From Prunella strophiata (taxonomy: Eukaryota > Chordata > Aves > Passeriformes > Prunellidae): a stretch of 64,000 bases of DNA. Below the pieces are notes generated by a model, which made no database searches, was not told the DNA's origin, and saw only the letters and a list, made by a program, of their open reading frames with translations. The position numbers were made by a program, and so were the translations under genes. The DNA lies in contig JAZBQD010000013.1 of NCBI GenBank assembly GCA_036583965.1, positions 13,912,618 to 13,976,617 of the forward strand, read 5' to 3'. Shown piece by piece: positions 49,601 to 61,220 of this stretch (positions are counted from its first letter, which is position 1; the number at the start of each line of letters is the position of its first letter).

Positions 49601-50220
49601 GTCATTAGCTTGTTTCCTGACTATTCCAGGTTTCTTTTCCTACTCAGTAGTCTCAGCTTTGCCAAATGACATCCAATGGAAATTTGTACCCATACTTTGG
49701 GCACCATGGCATAGCAGTTACAAAAGCCTGATATAAATTCTCTAAAACTACATATCATATTTTCCTGCATGAGATGCTTTTGTGAAGCAGTAACACAGTG
49801 CATTAACTCAGCCATGTGTGACAAAGGCAACATCCTCTGTCATTTAACAGGAAAACTTAACATAAAACAAGATGCCTCCTTTAAAGTTTGTGCCATTTTG
49901 AAAACTCTGAACTTATTGCAATACCAAATCAGTGCTGGTAACACCCTAATGCTCAGCTTTTGCTGAGCAATGCTTGCTCAGCAAGAAGGGCTCCTCTGCT
50001 TCTCACTCTGTCCCCCACCAAACAGATTGATAGGTAGAATAAACTGGGAGGGACACAACCAGGCAGATAACCCAAATTAACTAAGAAATATTCCATAGCC
50101 TGGAAAATCCATGGTGTTCAGCAACAGAATGGAAAGCAAGGAATTTTAGAGGGTTTGGCCTGTCTTTTCCTCAGGAAATGGCTGGGCAGTGTTCTACCCG
50201 TGGGAGGGGAGGAATGATTG
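46681..50220. other. Unique non-coding stretch, no gene seen
   Basis: No exon recognised. A dyad plus tandem repeat lies at 47041-47065. Candidate conserved sequence lies at 49440-49620 (GGTAATTAGCAAAGACAATT, TGGATAATTGCATGC). The frame 49043-49357 (104 codons) contains a hydrophobic stretch but no recognisable family. Confidence 0.5.
47041..47065. repeat. 8-bp dyad overlapped by 10-bp direct repeat
   Basis: AGACTGCC-A-GGCAGTCT (47041-47057) is a perfect odd-centred palindrome. CTGCCAGGCA occurs at 47045-47054 and again at 47056-47065. The mixture of inverted and direct copies in 25 bp points to a small local duplication or a dimeric protein site. Confidence 0.85.
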
Positions 50221-50277
50221 ACAAGACAATAAATCTTTTTTTGTCAAGATTTATTGTCACAAGACAATAAATCTTTT
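50221..50277. repeat. Direct-inverted-direct repeat (template-switch-like)
   Basis: A 19-bp sequence starting ACAAGACAATAAATC occurs at 50221-50239 and identically at 50259-50277. Between them an inverted copy, AAGATTTATTGTC (50246-50258), pairs perfectly with GACAATAAATCTT (50225-50237) around an 8-nt loop and could equally pair with the second direct copy. This direct-inverted-direct pattern is what a replication template switch leaves. Confidence 0.92.
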
Positions 50278-50475
50278 CATCATTTACTTCAATGCCTTCT
50301 TACCTCTTTTTCCACTTATCCTTCACTTATTAAAGAGTTTTTTGGTGTTTTTCTCACCCCCAGCATTCCTTACTTCTACTTTTCCTTTCATCCTCTCCTG
50401 GACCACAGGGTAGGGAAGTAAGTGAGGGAGCAGCTCTGTGGTGCTTGAGTACCCACCATGGTTAACCCACTACAC
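50276..50475 (+). repeat. ERVL-type LTR, 3' portion (relic)
   Basis: From a TTATTAAAG poly-A-signal-like segment (about 50327) onward, the order of landmarks resembles the 3' half of a common avian ERVL long terminal repeat as I remember it: a T-rich 'gagtttt...ctcac' stretch, TTTCATCCTCTCC, a G-rich segment, AAGTGAGGGAGCAGCTCTGT, GGTGCTTGAGTACC and GGTTAACCCACTACA at the terminus. No internal retroviral genes are seen on either side, so it would be a decayed solo LTR without coding capacity. The 5' boundary and target-site duplication were not found. Confidence 0.55.
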
Positions 50476-50691
50476 TAAACACTGAAAATAAATAGTTAAT
50501 AGATGACTGATGCAAAGGGCTGAAACAGGTAAATTTTGTATAAACTCCAAGTGTCTAATCACAGAAAAAGACCACAGAAATGTTCCAAGAAGCATAAGTG
50601 AAAAAAATACATAGCAAGAGTACAACAAAAATTTAAATGACAAATGTGCTCTCTGATGTATTTGGAAGGTAGCTTGTCAGCATGATGCTAT

Positions 50692-50765
50692 GATAATAAA
50701 TAAATAATACTACATTACATTTCTGCAGTGCCCTTCAGTGACAGACCAAGGTGCTTTGTCAGGTG
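50692..50765 (-). repeat. MIR/L2-type 3' end, antisense
   Basis: AATAAATAATACTACATTAC, then TTTCTGCAGTGCCCTTCAGT and CCAAGGTGCTTTGTCAG, resemble the antisense of the shared MIR/L2 3' tail ('AATACTTAGCACTTAC', 'ATAGTGCCTTTCATC', 'CAAAGTGCTTTACA'). Too little is left to tell the SINE from its LINE partner. Confidence 0.45.
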
Positions 50766-53700
50766 AAACACAGCAGAAGCAAAACAGTGCTGGTACATCA
50801 ATGCTTTTTCAATGCGGATACAAAAATGCCCCAGTAGAACTGACCTAAGTAAAAACTATTTGAAATAAAGGCAAGTCATTATCATGGGAAATAAACAGAA
50901 TCTGCTCTTCAGAACTTCAAGTTAGAATTAAAAAACAGTCAAAGGGAAAAAAGGCTTGTAGAAGTCAGTAGCATTAACAGCCAAGATCAGAAGTGATCAA
51001 AGTAGGAAGCAAATGAATGTTTATGCAGTTATGCATGTAAAGCTGTAATGAACTAATTTAAAACAGCAGCTTTCATGCTCCAAGTATTTCCTAAGGAACA
51101 GATTTAATCCATATTAAATAAAAACACAAGGGCTCAGTCAGGCACTAGTGTAGCAGAGAGTAAAAAAGAGGTCGGAACCATAAAATATAATGTGTCCACT
51201 CTCATTAGCATTTAACTGTTACAGAATGTGCCCTGGAGTTGCAGTTTAGAGTCCAAGATCAGCTCAAGTGGTTTACTGATGCTGCCCATGGTTTTAGACT
51301 CTGGAATTCTTGATTCCACTTGAAAAAAGATTGTATTATTTTTGTATATTATATATATTATATTATAATTCACTTGAGGCCTGTACTTGTAACTATTTGT
51401 CAACAAAGGCTGAAGGCACAAATGGTATAAACAAAGCCCTGAATTTACCAAACTACCTCAAATTACACACATTACACTCGTTCAGCTTTCAGACACATAA
51501 GATTATTTCATCAATACAGCCCATCCATTAATGCAGCTGTTCTGGTAGAATTTTGTAATATAAGGTAGACACAAGTCTTCAGGTATTATCAAAATCATCA
51601 GAAATACAAACCAACTGCAAGATGAAAAGTCAAGTTGATTTTTAAAGGGATAACAGTCTGTGATTGGTCATCAGTTGATGACTGCAGAGGGAAGGAAGAT
51701 GACTGTTGGAGTGTGCAGGGATCTGGCACTCAAGGCAGGGCAGACAATTCATTCGGTCCATTTACTCATCTCATACTCATCTATTTTATCTGATCACTTT
51801 TGATTAGTGATGCAGTTTTCACTTTGTACTTTGACTAGAGAACTCTGATGAATGCAAATGGGGTGAAAAAGTGAATTATAAAGGTCACAAGAACAAAAAA
51901 TGAATTTCAATAAATCAAGCCATTTGAGAAGTCATAGCAGTCCATTAACGTTCCCACTAATTGGAAAAGGGGAAATGTAAAACGGGAAAATAGGAATACC
52001 CAGAGAGCTGACACCCATTAGTATAAGAGGGGTAGCTGCTAATCCTTAACCACTGCTGAGATGACAGACAGACTCCTCTGTTGCTGGAGAAACAAAAACG
52101 TTGACAGTCTTTTATCAGCACTTCAAGTTTGTCTTGTTTCCTTGGGATTTGAAAAGAGTAGAATTTGTCATTCTGCCAGTCCTATTGCATTATCACATGA
52201 ATGCTATCACTCAACAATTACACAGGGCTGAGCAACTTTGTTTCCTTGGTATTTGATATGTGAGGTACTTCTTCCACTATTTGACATGTAAAGTTTGAAA
52301 ATCAAAGCAGCCTAATGTATTAGTAGTATAAGTACACAAATTCAAATATCCCACACTGACTGGATTCATTCCACCCATCTGAGAAATTAAAGCAGTCACT
52401 TCCATCTTCCTCCACAGTCCAAGTCCAAAGGGCAACTCAGTGCATCAAAGAGAAGGTTTGATCTGTGTTTCCAAGTGCAAATGTCACACTACAAACAACA
52501 CTACAATGTCATTTTACAAAACGCTTATGCTCCCTTCAGATCAAATATTCATTGAAAAAAAAAACAAAAAAAACTATATGCTCCATCAAGTTAATGAAAG
52601 AAGTCTGATAAAACATTGATAAAATATCAAGATTGCAATTTGAATGTCAGGAAAACTTGCAGACCTGAACTTTCAGGTCTTGCTCAAAATGAAACAGGTC
52701 TAAAAGTTGTGTGGTGCATCCATCAGAGTGCAAAGCAAAGGGTCTAAATGCTGCTCCTACCTGAGTTGTCAAGGTGCTGGCTGATTTTAGGAAAGCCACT
52801 ACTCCTTTCTCTCTCTGCCAGCTATCCAGATTTCAGTTGGAATTATATTTCCTGAAGAGTACCTACAGGGTGTAATGTAAAAAACATTGTAATAACAGTA
52901 AAGACTCCTTAGGTACTCTCCTAACTATGTTAATGTGCCTAAATCAACTTTGCATACTGATTACCATTCTAGAAAACATCTGCTGCCTCCACTCACTCCT
53001 AACTTTCATCTTTCAGCATTTCCTGCAGGTTTATGACTTATCTTTTATGCGCATTGATCATGGTTTCAGCAGTTTCAGGTTAGTTATTTCTGACATCAAC
53101 AAGGTTCTGAAATCAATACACACTGAAATCTGAGCATGAAAGCCAAATAAAATTGAGCCAATGAAGGATAGGACAAAATTATATCGTTTACTCATTTTAA
53201 GTTAGTCATGAATGTCCATTACAGGTGTAAAATATCAGAAAACTTTCAGAACCAAAATTGCTTCCTTAGAACAACAGGCTTACTGCTTCCATTGTCCTGA
53301 GAGACGAAAAAAACCGGCCTAACATGGTGTAATGACAAAAAGCATCTTCATTTTACAGAAGTGGAGACTATGACTAGATGGAAAATGAGTTCTTCTTCTA
53401 AACTTCAACTTTTGAAATTTAATTTTTGAAAGAGCTGGAGTTTAAAAGAGAAGCCATACTTTTCAATTAAAGGTAAATATTTGCATTCATTTAAAAAAAA
53501 ATTTAAGTTAAGGAGAAATTAATAAATATATTATTACTAAAGAAATAATTATAATTTTGTAATATCCAACCTATACATTAGCACAGATTTTTTGTCTTTA
53601 AATGGGTATTTCTGTGCGTGCCAAAGACACGTGCAATGGCACTGGAGTGGTAAGGCCAAGGGTGCTGAGGTTTGGAAAATATCCAGCCATACAGCAACTT

Positions 53701-53839
53701 CACAGACACAAATCAGAACTGTAGGAATCTTTTTAAAATTTTCAGTCATGGCACTCAGCATCTCTCATTAACAGATTTACCAGTTTTCCACTCCTCAGTA
53801 GGAATATTTTTTTTGTCAGTTCTCTCTCTCATATAAATT
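50766..53839. other. Unique non-coding stretch, no gene seen
   Basis: It contains a TATATTATATATATTATATT low-complexity patch at about 51345-51367 and an A-rich run at 52556-52574. No exon, RNA gene or repeat family is recognised. Confidence 0.5.
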
Positions 53840-54005
53840 ATTGCTAATAATTAAAATGAAATTCATAAGATGTGTGAGTTCATTAACTCCGTTAATGAGA
53901 AAGAACATTTTGGACCTTATTATTAGACTGTCATCAGTATCTGTTAGACAGCTAAATTAATAAAGTGATTATATTCAAATAACTCAGGCATTTGCATTTT
54001 ATTTT
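53840..54005. promoter_or_regulatory. Candidate conserved element with ATTAAC dyad
   Basis: It holds an everted dyad TCATTAAC-TCC-GTTAATGA (53880-53898, 8-bp perfect arms), plus TTGCTAATAATTAAAATG, CTAAATTAATAAAG and a CATTTGCATTTTATT octamer-like site. The GTTAAT/ATTAAC half-sites are those of HNF1-type homeodomains, but the orientation is the reverse of the classic inverted site. Regulatory function is inferred. Confidence 0.28.
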
Positions 54006-55534
54006 TAACATTACTTGTCTCTCTAGCTTGCTCTGAGACTGGGGAACATTTGCTGACCGTGCAGGAGAACAGTCTGGGTGGTTTTCAGTGCATTGGATAC
54101 CTGGACCTCAGAAGTACTTAGGGGCTGGAATAGCTGTGGTCTAGGTAAGGGCTACTGCAGCCTCAAGGAATGATTCAAGCAAGCAAGTGCAGTAGAGACA
54201 TCCCTTGAAAATAAAGATATTGTGGTCCCTTTCTGCTAGAAAGCAAAAAGCCTGAAAGAAAACCATAGAGAAGAGACATTTTTTATCTTTGAAAGCATCA
54301 AGATAAAGCAAGACACAGCAATAATTCTCTCCTACACTGCACTCTTGGAATACCACTGACATTCTGTGAAAAATATCCACTGGCTAAAAGCAATACACAG
54401 AGTGGAACCAGAGCTCCAGATGTCTCCAATTCTTGTGAAAAGCCATGGGTATTTTGTAATGAGCTCATCGTCCGTCTTTCTCAGAAAGATCCTCCAGCTA
54501 TTCAGGGGCCCTTCAGTGCTTTTCTGTGACATTGATGCAGTCAAGGCACACAGAAGACACAGCCTCAGCTCAAAGAGAAATGCTGCTATTCTGAAAATCA
54601 TATGTCAGATGGGGGCAAAAATGGTACCAGTTAAAACACAAATTCATAGATCATATTAACTCATAAAATCTACATCTGATTTTTAGTAACATGTGTGTGC
54701 TTTATACATATCCCTCAAGCTGAAATTTCAGAACAGAATTTTTTGCTCTCAAATGTTATTCAAGACAATACAAGCAGCTTTTTTTACCTCCACCTCCTCA
54801 GCACTAAAGAAAAAAGTAATGACTTTTCTTCCCTTCCTTATGTTTCACAAGTCACAAGTTTCACAACAGCAAATAGTAATGAAAAATAAAACAGATATAT
54901 CCAGTGTGGCTCCTGCATGAACCAAAATAGATTTTAAATTTCATAATCTTTAAAGCCAAACAAGGTAAACTTCTGCTTTTTAAGAGGCTGTTAGATTTAC
55001 CAAAGCCACGTGGAAAGAAACTACTTGAATGAGATCAGTTGCTCAACAAAGAAGTAGATAGGAGGAAAGTGGAGGATTTTTTCAATTCAATTGAGACATG
55101 GTTCTGTCTCAGAACTCTGTCTCCATGGTGCCTTCCAGAAAAGTGCAACTGATGAGGAATTTAAAGCACTGCTTCTTCTGCTGAGCCTGCTCCAGTTGCA
55201 GAACTCAGATGTTTACAAAGAGGTATTTAGCTGAAAAAATAACATAGCACCTTTACAACTGCTTCAATATTTATGCCACAGCTTATTTCTTTCTTCGGGG
55301 CTGCACTCAGCTGCACAACTGAACACTGCAGCAGTTACATTCAGATTCATCCCAGAGATAATGAGTGAACTAAGTGATGTATTCAGACCTGTCATTTGGA
55401 AGTGGTGCTGGATGCTTTGGCTTGAACCAAGGCTGTCAATCACTGAGGATGCAGAGGCTCTACAAGAGCTCTCTCTTGCTGGAGTGGTGGAGGAACTCCC
55501 ACTGAGCACCCCCCAGTGGTTCCCCTGCCGAGGG
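54006..55534. other. Unique non-coding stretch, no gene seen
   Basis: Long opposing frames overlap at 54332-54659 (89 codons minus, 97 plus). Neither peptide is recognised and there is no sign of splice sites in phase. The remainder is ordinary AT-rich sequence. Confidence 0.45.
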
Positions 55535-55556
55535 GGATATTCTCATGAGAATATCC
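55535..55556. repeat. Perfect 22-bp palindrome
   Basis: The half-site GGATATTCTCA (55535-55545) is followed directly, without a spacer, by its exact reverse complement (55546-55556). Two short related direct copies of TATCCATCC follow just downstream (about 55552-55560 and 55572-55580). Confidence 0.93.
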
Positions 55557-55599
55557 ATCCTATCCTGTGACTATCCATCCCACCTCCTATTCCACTGTT

Positions 55600-55960
55600 C
55601 ATTTAATCACAGTAACAAAACTACAGCTGATGCATGTGGCAAGCTCAAAGCCCAAAAAGGCTTTTACTGGTGGAGCTGAGAGAGGAGGGATGGTGCAAAC
55701 AGTGTTATAAATCCAAAAAATCCAATGGGCATTCCTGCAGCAAGCACTCCTCAAACCAACTTTGAATCCAGCTTGATGGCAGCAAAACAAAGTCCAAACC
55801 AAACAGCAGCTCCTCAGGGATTCCAAATGTGGCACCAGTGCAGAACTGGAAATCAAACACCACAGGCAGGCAAGGAAGTTCTTTAGCAAAACATTGCAAT
55901 TTGCCATTCTGGAATACTCTAACATAATGTTAGCCACAAGACAAGTGCACTTTAAACATT
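55600..55960. other. Unclassified block, possible repeat relic
   Basis: Denser in GC and more even in composition than its flanks, with the longest local frame on the minus strand (55599-55937, 112 codons, no known domain). On the minus strand it ends in a GTGATTAAATGAAC-type sequence that resembles a variant poly-A signal. I suspect an interspersed repeat or old retroelement end but cannot name a family. Confidence 0.25.
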
Positions 55961-58689
55961 ATCTGGCTCCTCACAGAACAGTCACACAGCTAACCAATAA
56001 TCCAATTCAAATATCTACTAGCAATCCATACACTGTTCTAAAATACAACACATTCTTCTCTATTCACTAAAGCAAATCTCATCAATGACCAACCCACTTA
56101 TACACACTAAAAAAGGAAAGGAATGTGTGTGTTGCTCTATTTTTCCTCTCACCAGGAGATGCTATTTAAATCATTCATCCAATTACATGTGGAATCAGAA
56201 CTAACACAAAATTGTATGTGCAGCATTACATCTTTGGTTTTCTGTGGGAAGAACAACAATAGTACACAGACTCAAAACTTCCAAACACAAATGTAATACT
56301 GTAACTGATATAACTAAGTGGAACAATTCTTTTTTCCATAGAAGTGTAGCAGATCTTTCTGGACAGAAAGGTGGTATCTTCCATAACAGCTTTTTGAAGT
56401 AGGAACTCTATTTGCATTTAATATCAAGCCAGGGTTTTATCAATGACTGTAATTCAAAGTGAGAAGTCATTCATATTCTGTACATACAATTAACTACCTT
56501 TTATTGAAAAGCTGTTAACTCTAATGATATATCTGTCTTTAATAACTCAATGAGGAATATTAAGGATAGGCTGAGATCCTCCAACCTAACTAAAATTATG
56601 GCATAAGAAACCTGTTCTGATTTAAAGTAACATTATATTTCACAAGGCTTTTAATGGGAATGTTTAATTTATGGCTTAAAATAACTGCAGTTCTTCAATT
56701 TAAAATGCTACTTTTTATTGTACCTGTGATATACTACATGTTCATATCTTCCTCTGCACATAAGATGGTTTCATTTTAGAGTTCTAACAGGCCTTACACA
56801 GGGCTGGTTACAGTTACATGCCTGCCTCCCAACTTGATGCTGTCATTCCTCCTCAGCAGGTAAGAATGATCTAAATTTTTACCAGAGCTTTTGGAGCACC
56901 AGAAACAGTTACTTCAATCACCTGCCCTCAAAAAAAAAAAACAAAAAAACAAAAAAAAAAAAACAAAACAAAACAAAAAAAAAAAAACCCCAAACACCTG
57001 TACAGAAAAGCTGACATATTTCAACATTTACTAGTATTTTTTGTACTATAAATGCTCAAATCAGGGAAATAGCAGGATTATCAAGCCATTTTGTTTGGGA
57101 TATTTTATGAACACATAAGTGAGGTGCTACTGGTTAAAGTCCAGCTACAAAAATATGCATGTGGCTCCCTTTGAAAATACAAGGTATCTCCAGAAATTTT
57201 ATTTCTAAAAGGTAGCTTTTCATATTAGAAATATTCAATATAAGAAGCAGAGAATTTGGGCTAAGTTCCATACATTGTGCTAGAAAAAAAGGAGGGCTGT
57301 AATATGAAAATGTGAAGACACTTCATTTTGAGGTTTTTGGGTTTTTTGAGATTTCATTTCAAACCCATCAAAAACTCCACAGTCTTTTCCTGAGAAGGAA
57401 ATATCCATGCATGCATCTCCTCTGCAGGTTCTGTAGGATTGTACACTTCCAACTACATCCAAATGCAAGTCACAAAGGGAAAAGGTCTCAGTGAGGGAAA
57501 CTAGGGCAGCTATTGGATCTTTTACCTTCAAACACCACATTTCCATCCATTAGTGATTAAATTTCAGTTTATATAAACATCAAATTACAAAGACCACAAT
57601 GGGTCTTCTGTTTTTCTACTCCTGATGTTCTGTACTAGCAAATCCAGGGGCTATACTGCTTTGTGTGGAGTTATCTCTGCAGGGATGTGACTTTAATTTC
57701 TGAAGTTCTTCCTGACAGAGAAGCTCCCCTGACAGAGGGAAGTTCAAGGGACAGAGTTACAGCTTGCAGAGAAGAGCAAAGTCAGGCAGAAGTGAACTGA
57801 ACTGTGCCTGTACTGGACTCCAGCTTCTTTGAGGACTGCCATATTTCCTATTCCAAAGTGATTGAGATGATTCAGTTTCTAAAGAATTGCTAAAATGTTT
57901 TTTAAATACAGTTTTTCTAGGCAAGAAAATGATGTCTGTGGCCTACATTCTAACAGGAAATAACAGAGTAACTTGCATTGGAAATTTCACAGATAATAAA
58001 AACATCACAGACATTATGTTTTGTGTTTCTTTGTCATGTGAAACCATTGACACAAGAACTCTTGAGGATTTTGCTGTCTCTAGTCTTTTGACACTTTCCT
58101 TCAATATCAGTTATCAATATAGAGAAAAATAGTATATCGTAATTTTTACACTGATTTAAAATAGAAGGAAATTTTGACCAACTGAACGTGAGCAGAAATT
58201 AAGATACAGTAAAAAGCAACCATAATATATCAGACAGATAAAAACAATTATCTCTAAAACAGCTTAGAGGGATTATAAATACCCATTTCAGCAGGCAGGA
58301 GATTTAACACTGAATAAAGGGAAAATGCTGAACCCTCCTTTTTGGGCTCTGAACAGTATTCCAGAAGTGCAAAATAAAGAATTAAATAACTTTTAAAAAG
58401 CATAGGGATTGCTTTGCATTGCAGGAAATAGTCAACAATTATCTATTTGCATTATGAACCATTAACTGGGGAGCAGACTTGTGGGTTCAGAAATGCATTA
58501 ATGGAGCAGGTGTCAGATAAAAGGGTGGCTGCAGAAATATGTATTCTGCCATTTGTAACCTGATGTCTCTGTGAGCATCTGTCTGCAGATCAGTCTGATC
58601 CAAAGGCCACCAAAGAGCACAGTAATCTTCTCAGTGACTTATGTGGCAGTGCCACAAGCTCTAGACAAATTTAAATCAAGACTGCGAAC
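55961..58689. other. Unique non-coding stretch with A-rich tract
   Basis: No gene is recognised. The main feature is the interrupted A tract at 56930-56995. The frames at 57280-57546 (minus) and 57887-58132 (plus) are unrecognised. Confidence 0.5.
56930..56995. repeat. A-rich simple repeat
   Basis: About 58 nt of A interrupted by single C bases, some in AAAAC/AAAC spacing, ending in CCCC. No AATAAA-type signal or gene-like sequence lies immediately upstream, so it does not look like the tail of a processed pseudogene. Confidence 0.95.
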
Positions 58690-59180
58690 CTCTAGATAGT
58701 TGCTGCTAAATCCTGTTAAAATAGATTTAATTAGGCTTAATAACCTGAATTTGTCCTTAATTTGTTAGATGAGTTGTGCTGCTCCAGAGATCACTATGGT
58801 GGGTTAATACTGTGGTCTTAAAGTAGCTTTCTCCTCTGCTTAATGCCATGCCATAATCCTTCACTAAGATCATTGTCATGGCTGTACATCAAAGACATAA
58901 TGGCTGCATATTATTAAACAAAGTCTTTAATGTTAGATTTGGCAAAAGGAGTTTTAGTGCTTAAGTAAAGAGTTTCAGCCAAATACTCCATCAATGGATT
59001 CTTGACATCGAGCTTTGCATAAAAATGTTTGTCATTTGTTTGCAGTTTCTTTAAATTTCTTTGATTATTATGCAGTATGCAAAGGGCAATTTTAAAAGCA
59101 TTTGAGGTGTTTAATGGGCTATTAAATATGAAGAAACAATGCTTTAATGGTCACCATATTTGTACTATGTGTTAACCTAA
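58690..59180. promoter_or_regulatory. Candidate conserved non-coding element cluster
   Basis: Repeat-free sequence with TTAATTAG (58727-58734), GGCTTAATAACC, GTCCTTAATTTGTTAG, GCTTTGCATAAAAATG (about 59012), TGATTATTATGCAG and CTTTAATGGTCACC. It lacks long homopolymers for almost 500 bp, which is unusual in this window, and looks like enhancer-type conserved DNA. This is inference from composition only. Confidence 0.28.
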
Positions 59181-60907
59181 CTAAATTCTCATCTCCAGTT
59201 TTAATATTTTATCTCCATATTTTACCTTGTTGGCATCTTTTCTCTGCTGCATCAGGGTTCAGTACCACTGTGTAGTGAGACTCAGTCAGTCCAGCAATGA
59301 GGAAAAAATCTTAGGCCCCACAAGAGAAATTAGCAGCACTCTGCTCAGATACAGGCACAGTCCTATTTTGCCATGCCTTGCTGTTTTTACAATTTTGTAA
59401 CTATTCCAGCAGCAGTAGCAATTATTATAATGATGCATCATTCTTATTACAGACGGAGTCCAAAGAGAGATTGTGACTGAGAGAAAAGAAACTCAACAGA
59501 AAGGATGGGAGAAAAATGTTCACTGCATCAGTACAAATTTCTGTTTCAAGTCACTCAAAACTAATTTTAATCAAGCTGAAATTATATTGGTAACAGCAAG
59601 ACTCACACTGAAATTGATTTTGTTTTTTTATGTGGTCACCTTCCTTCTACTGATATTAAAAGAAATCCTTCCAACCAATACTTGTTACAGCTTCAGAAGA
59701 GGTGGCCATGCTAACAAACTCACTAGACTAAATATCTCAGCTGGTAAAACCTCTAGTCAGCTCCATACTTCCATATTTTACATACAACAACAGTCATATC
59801 TTCCAGACTAAAAAGATTCATGCTAATAAGCATGCACTGATACAGTATATGGTAACAGATCCAAACACCAACTGGTCTAATGCAGACACCAAATGCAAAT
59901 AAAGACTCCCATGAAAGCCACAAAAAAGTAAATGCTTTAAAAGTAGCTATCAACGGTAGGAAATACTTAGATAATAAGGGAGCTAGATTAGGACTTTAAA
60001 CATTCCAAAGAGATCATTTACTTTCTATGTGTTAAAATCCTATTACATAGGAAATTAACAGAAAAGTACTGAGAATTCTAAATCTCACAAACAAAGCACT
60101 GCAGAGCATACAAATTAGCACTAAATTAAGAGGAACTGCTGGGCAATCTAACAAAAGAATGTGGTGAAGTTTCTTGAGGCACAGTGTACTGAAACTATCA
60201 AGTGAAAGAGTAGCCCAAATGACAGGAAAGGACAGATGTTCTCTCCTTGGAGGACAGCAGGGAAAGCAAGGTCTCAGCACCACCCACCGGTGTTCACTCA
60301 CTGCCTGAGTCAGAGTAAATCAGATTTATGGGACTAGTCTTCCTTCCTGGAGTAAATTGTCATCTCACAACCACAGATAAGGCAACCTTTATTATCCCTT
60401 AATTTTCTCAGTGGTTCTCAGAGTAAGGCCTCTGCAATACATCCATTCCCCTGAATTTAAAGATCCCAGAACAGCCTTAGGATCAGTCTGTCCCTGGGGG
60501 AATTAATGAGAAGTACACGGGGATCAGAACTTAATGACAGATGGCAGCATGAAACTGGGTGATCTAATTCCTTTTTTGATCTGATACAATGTCTAAAGCA
60601 AGCAGTGTCGAGCAAGAGAACAGAGAACTCAAACTGCACCAGATAAACCATGGGAAAGAGAGGACTCAAACAAGGTGCAGTAGTGTTTCCAGATTTTAAA
60701 CAGTACAAACCAAAAGGACCCGAGTACCTGGCTCTTTAGAAGTCTACGCAGAGAGTTGATTATTATATTTATAATACTACCAAGAAATCAAAACCTGTCT
60801 TGCACATGACAACTGAACTTGGAAAACACACGCCATAAAACCAAGGAAAGCATCATTAGAAATGTACTAATCTCCCAATACAGGTTGAAGAAAAGAGGGA
60901 CTAGGAC
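59181..60907. other. Unique non-coding stretch, no gene seen
   Basis: The frame 59473-59811 (plus, 112 codons) contains a hydrophobic run but no recognisable family. No repeat was recognised. Confidence 0.5.
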
Positions 60908-60940
60908 ATTCATTATTCATTCATTCATCATTCTTCATTA
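60908..60940. repeat. (ATTC)n microsatellite
   Basis: CATTCATTATTCATTCATTC and following ATCATTCTTCATT form an imperfect tetranucleotide repeat. Confidence 0.85.
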
Positions 60941-60988
60941 AGAAACTTTTCTTTGAAAGCTGTGCTTAAAAGACATGGGACACAAAGT

Positions 60989-61077
60989 AAAAAAAAAAAA
61001 AACCAAAAAAAAAAAAAAAACCCAAAAAAAAACCAAAAAAACCCCAAAAACAACAACAACAACAAAAAAAACAACCC
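60989..61077. repeat. A-rich tract with CAA repeat
   Basis: About 89 nt of A interrupted by CC, CCC and CCCC groups, passing into (CAA)4-5 at about 61050-61064. It resembles the tract at 56.9 kb in orientation and in C interruptions. No retrocopy is recognisable upstream. Confidence 0.95.
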
Positions 61078-61156
61078 AATAGTTTAAGAAACATGTTTCA
61101 ATTAGAGATATGACTGTTCGAAGATATGTAGATCCAGCTTCAATTTCAGGAACAAA

Positions 61157-61220
61157 TTATATATATATATTTATATATATAGGCAGGTAGGTTGATAGAT
61201 AGATTAGATAGATATAATAT
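61157..61220. repeat. (TA)n and (GATA)n microsatellite cluster
   Basis: TATATATATATTTATATATA (61157-61181 region) is followed, after AGGCAGGTAGGT, by GATAGATAGATTAGATAGAT (from 61194). It is a compound simple repeat. Confidence 0.92.

Noticed and set aside
56930..61077. A-rich tracts as tails of processed pseudogenes
   Set aside because: No AATAAA signal or gene-like sequence upstream of either tract, and the C interruptions fit simple-repeat growth better.
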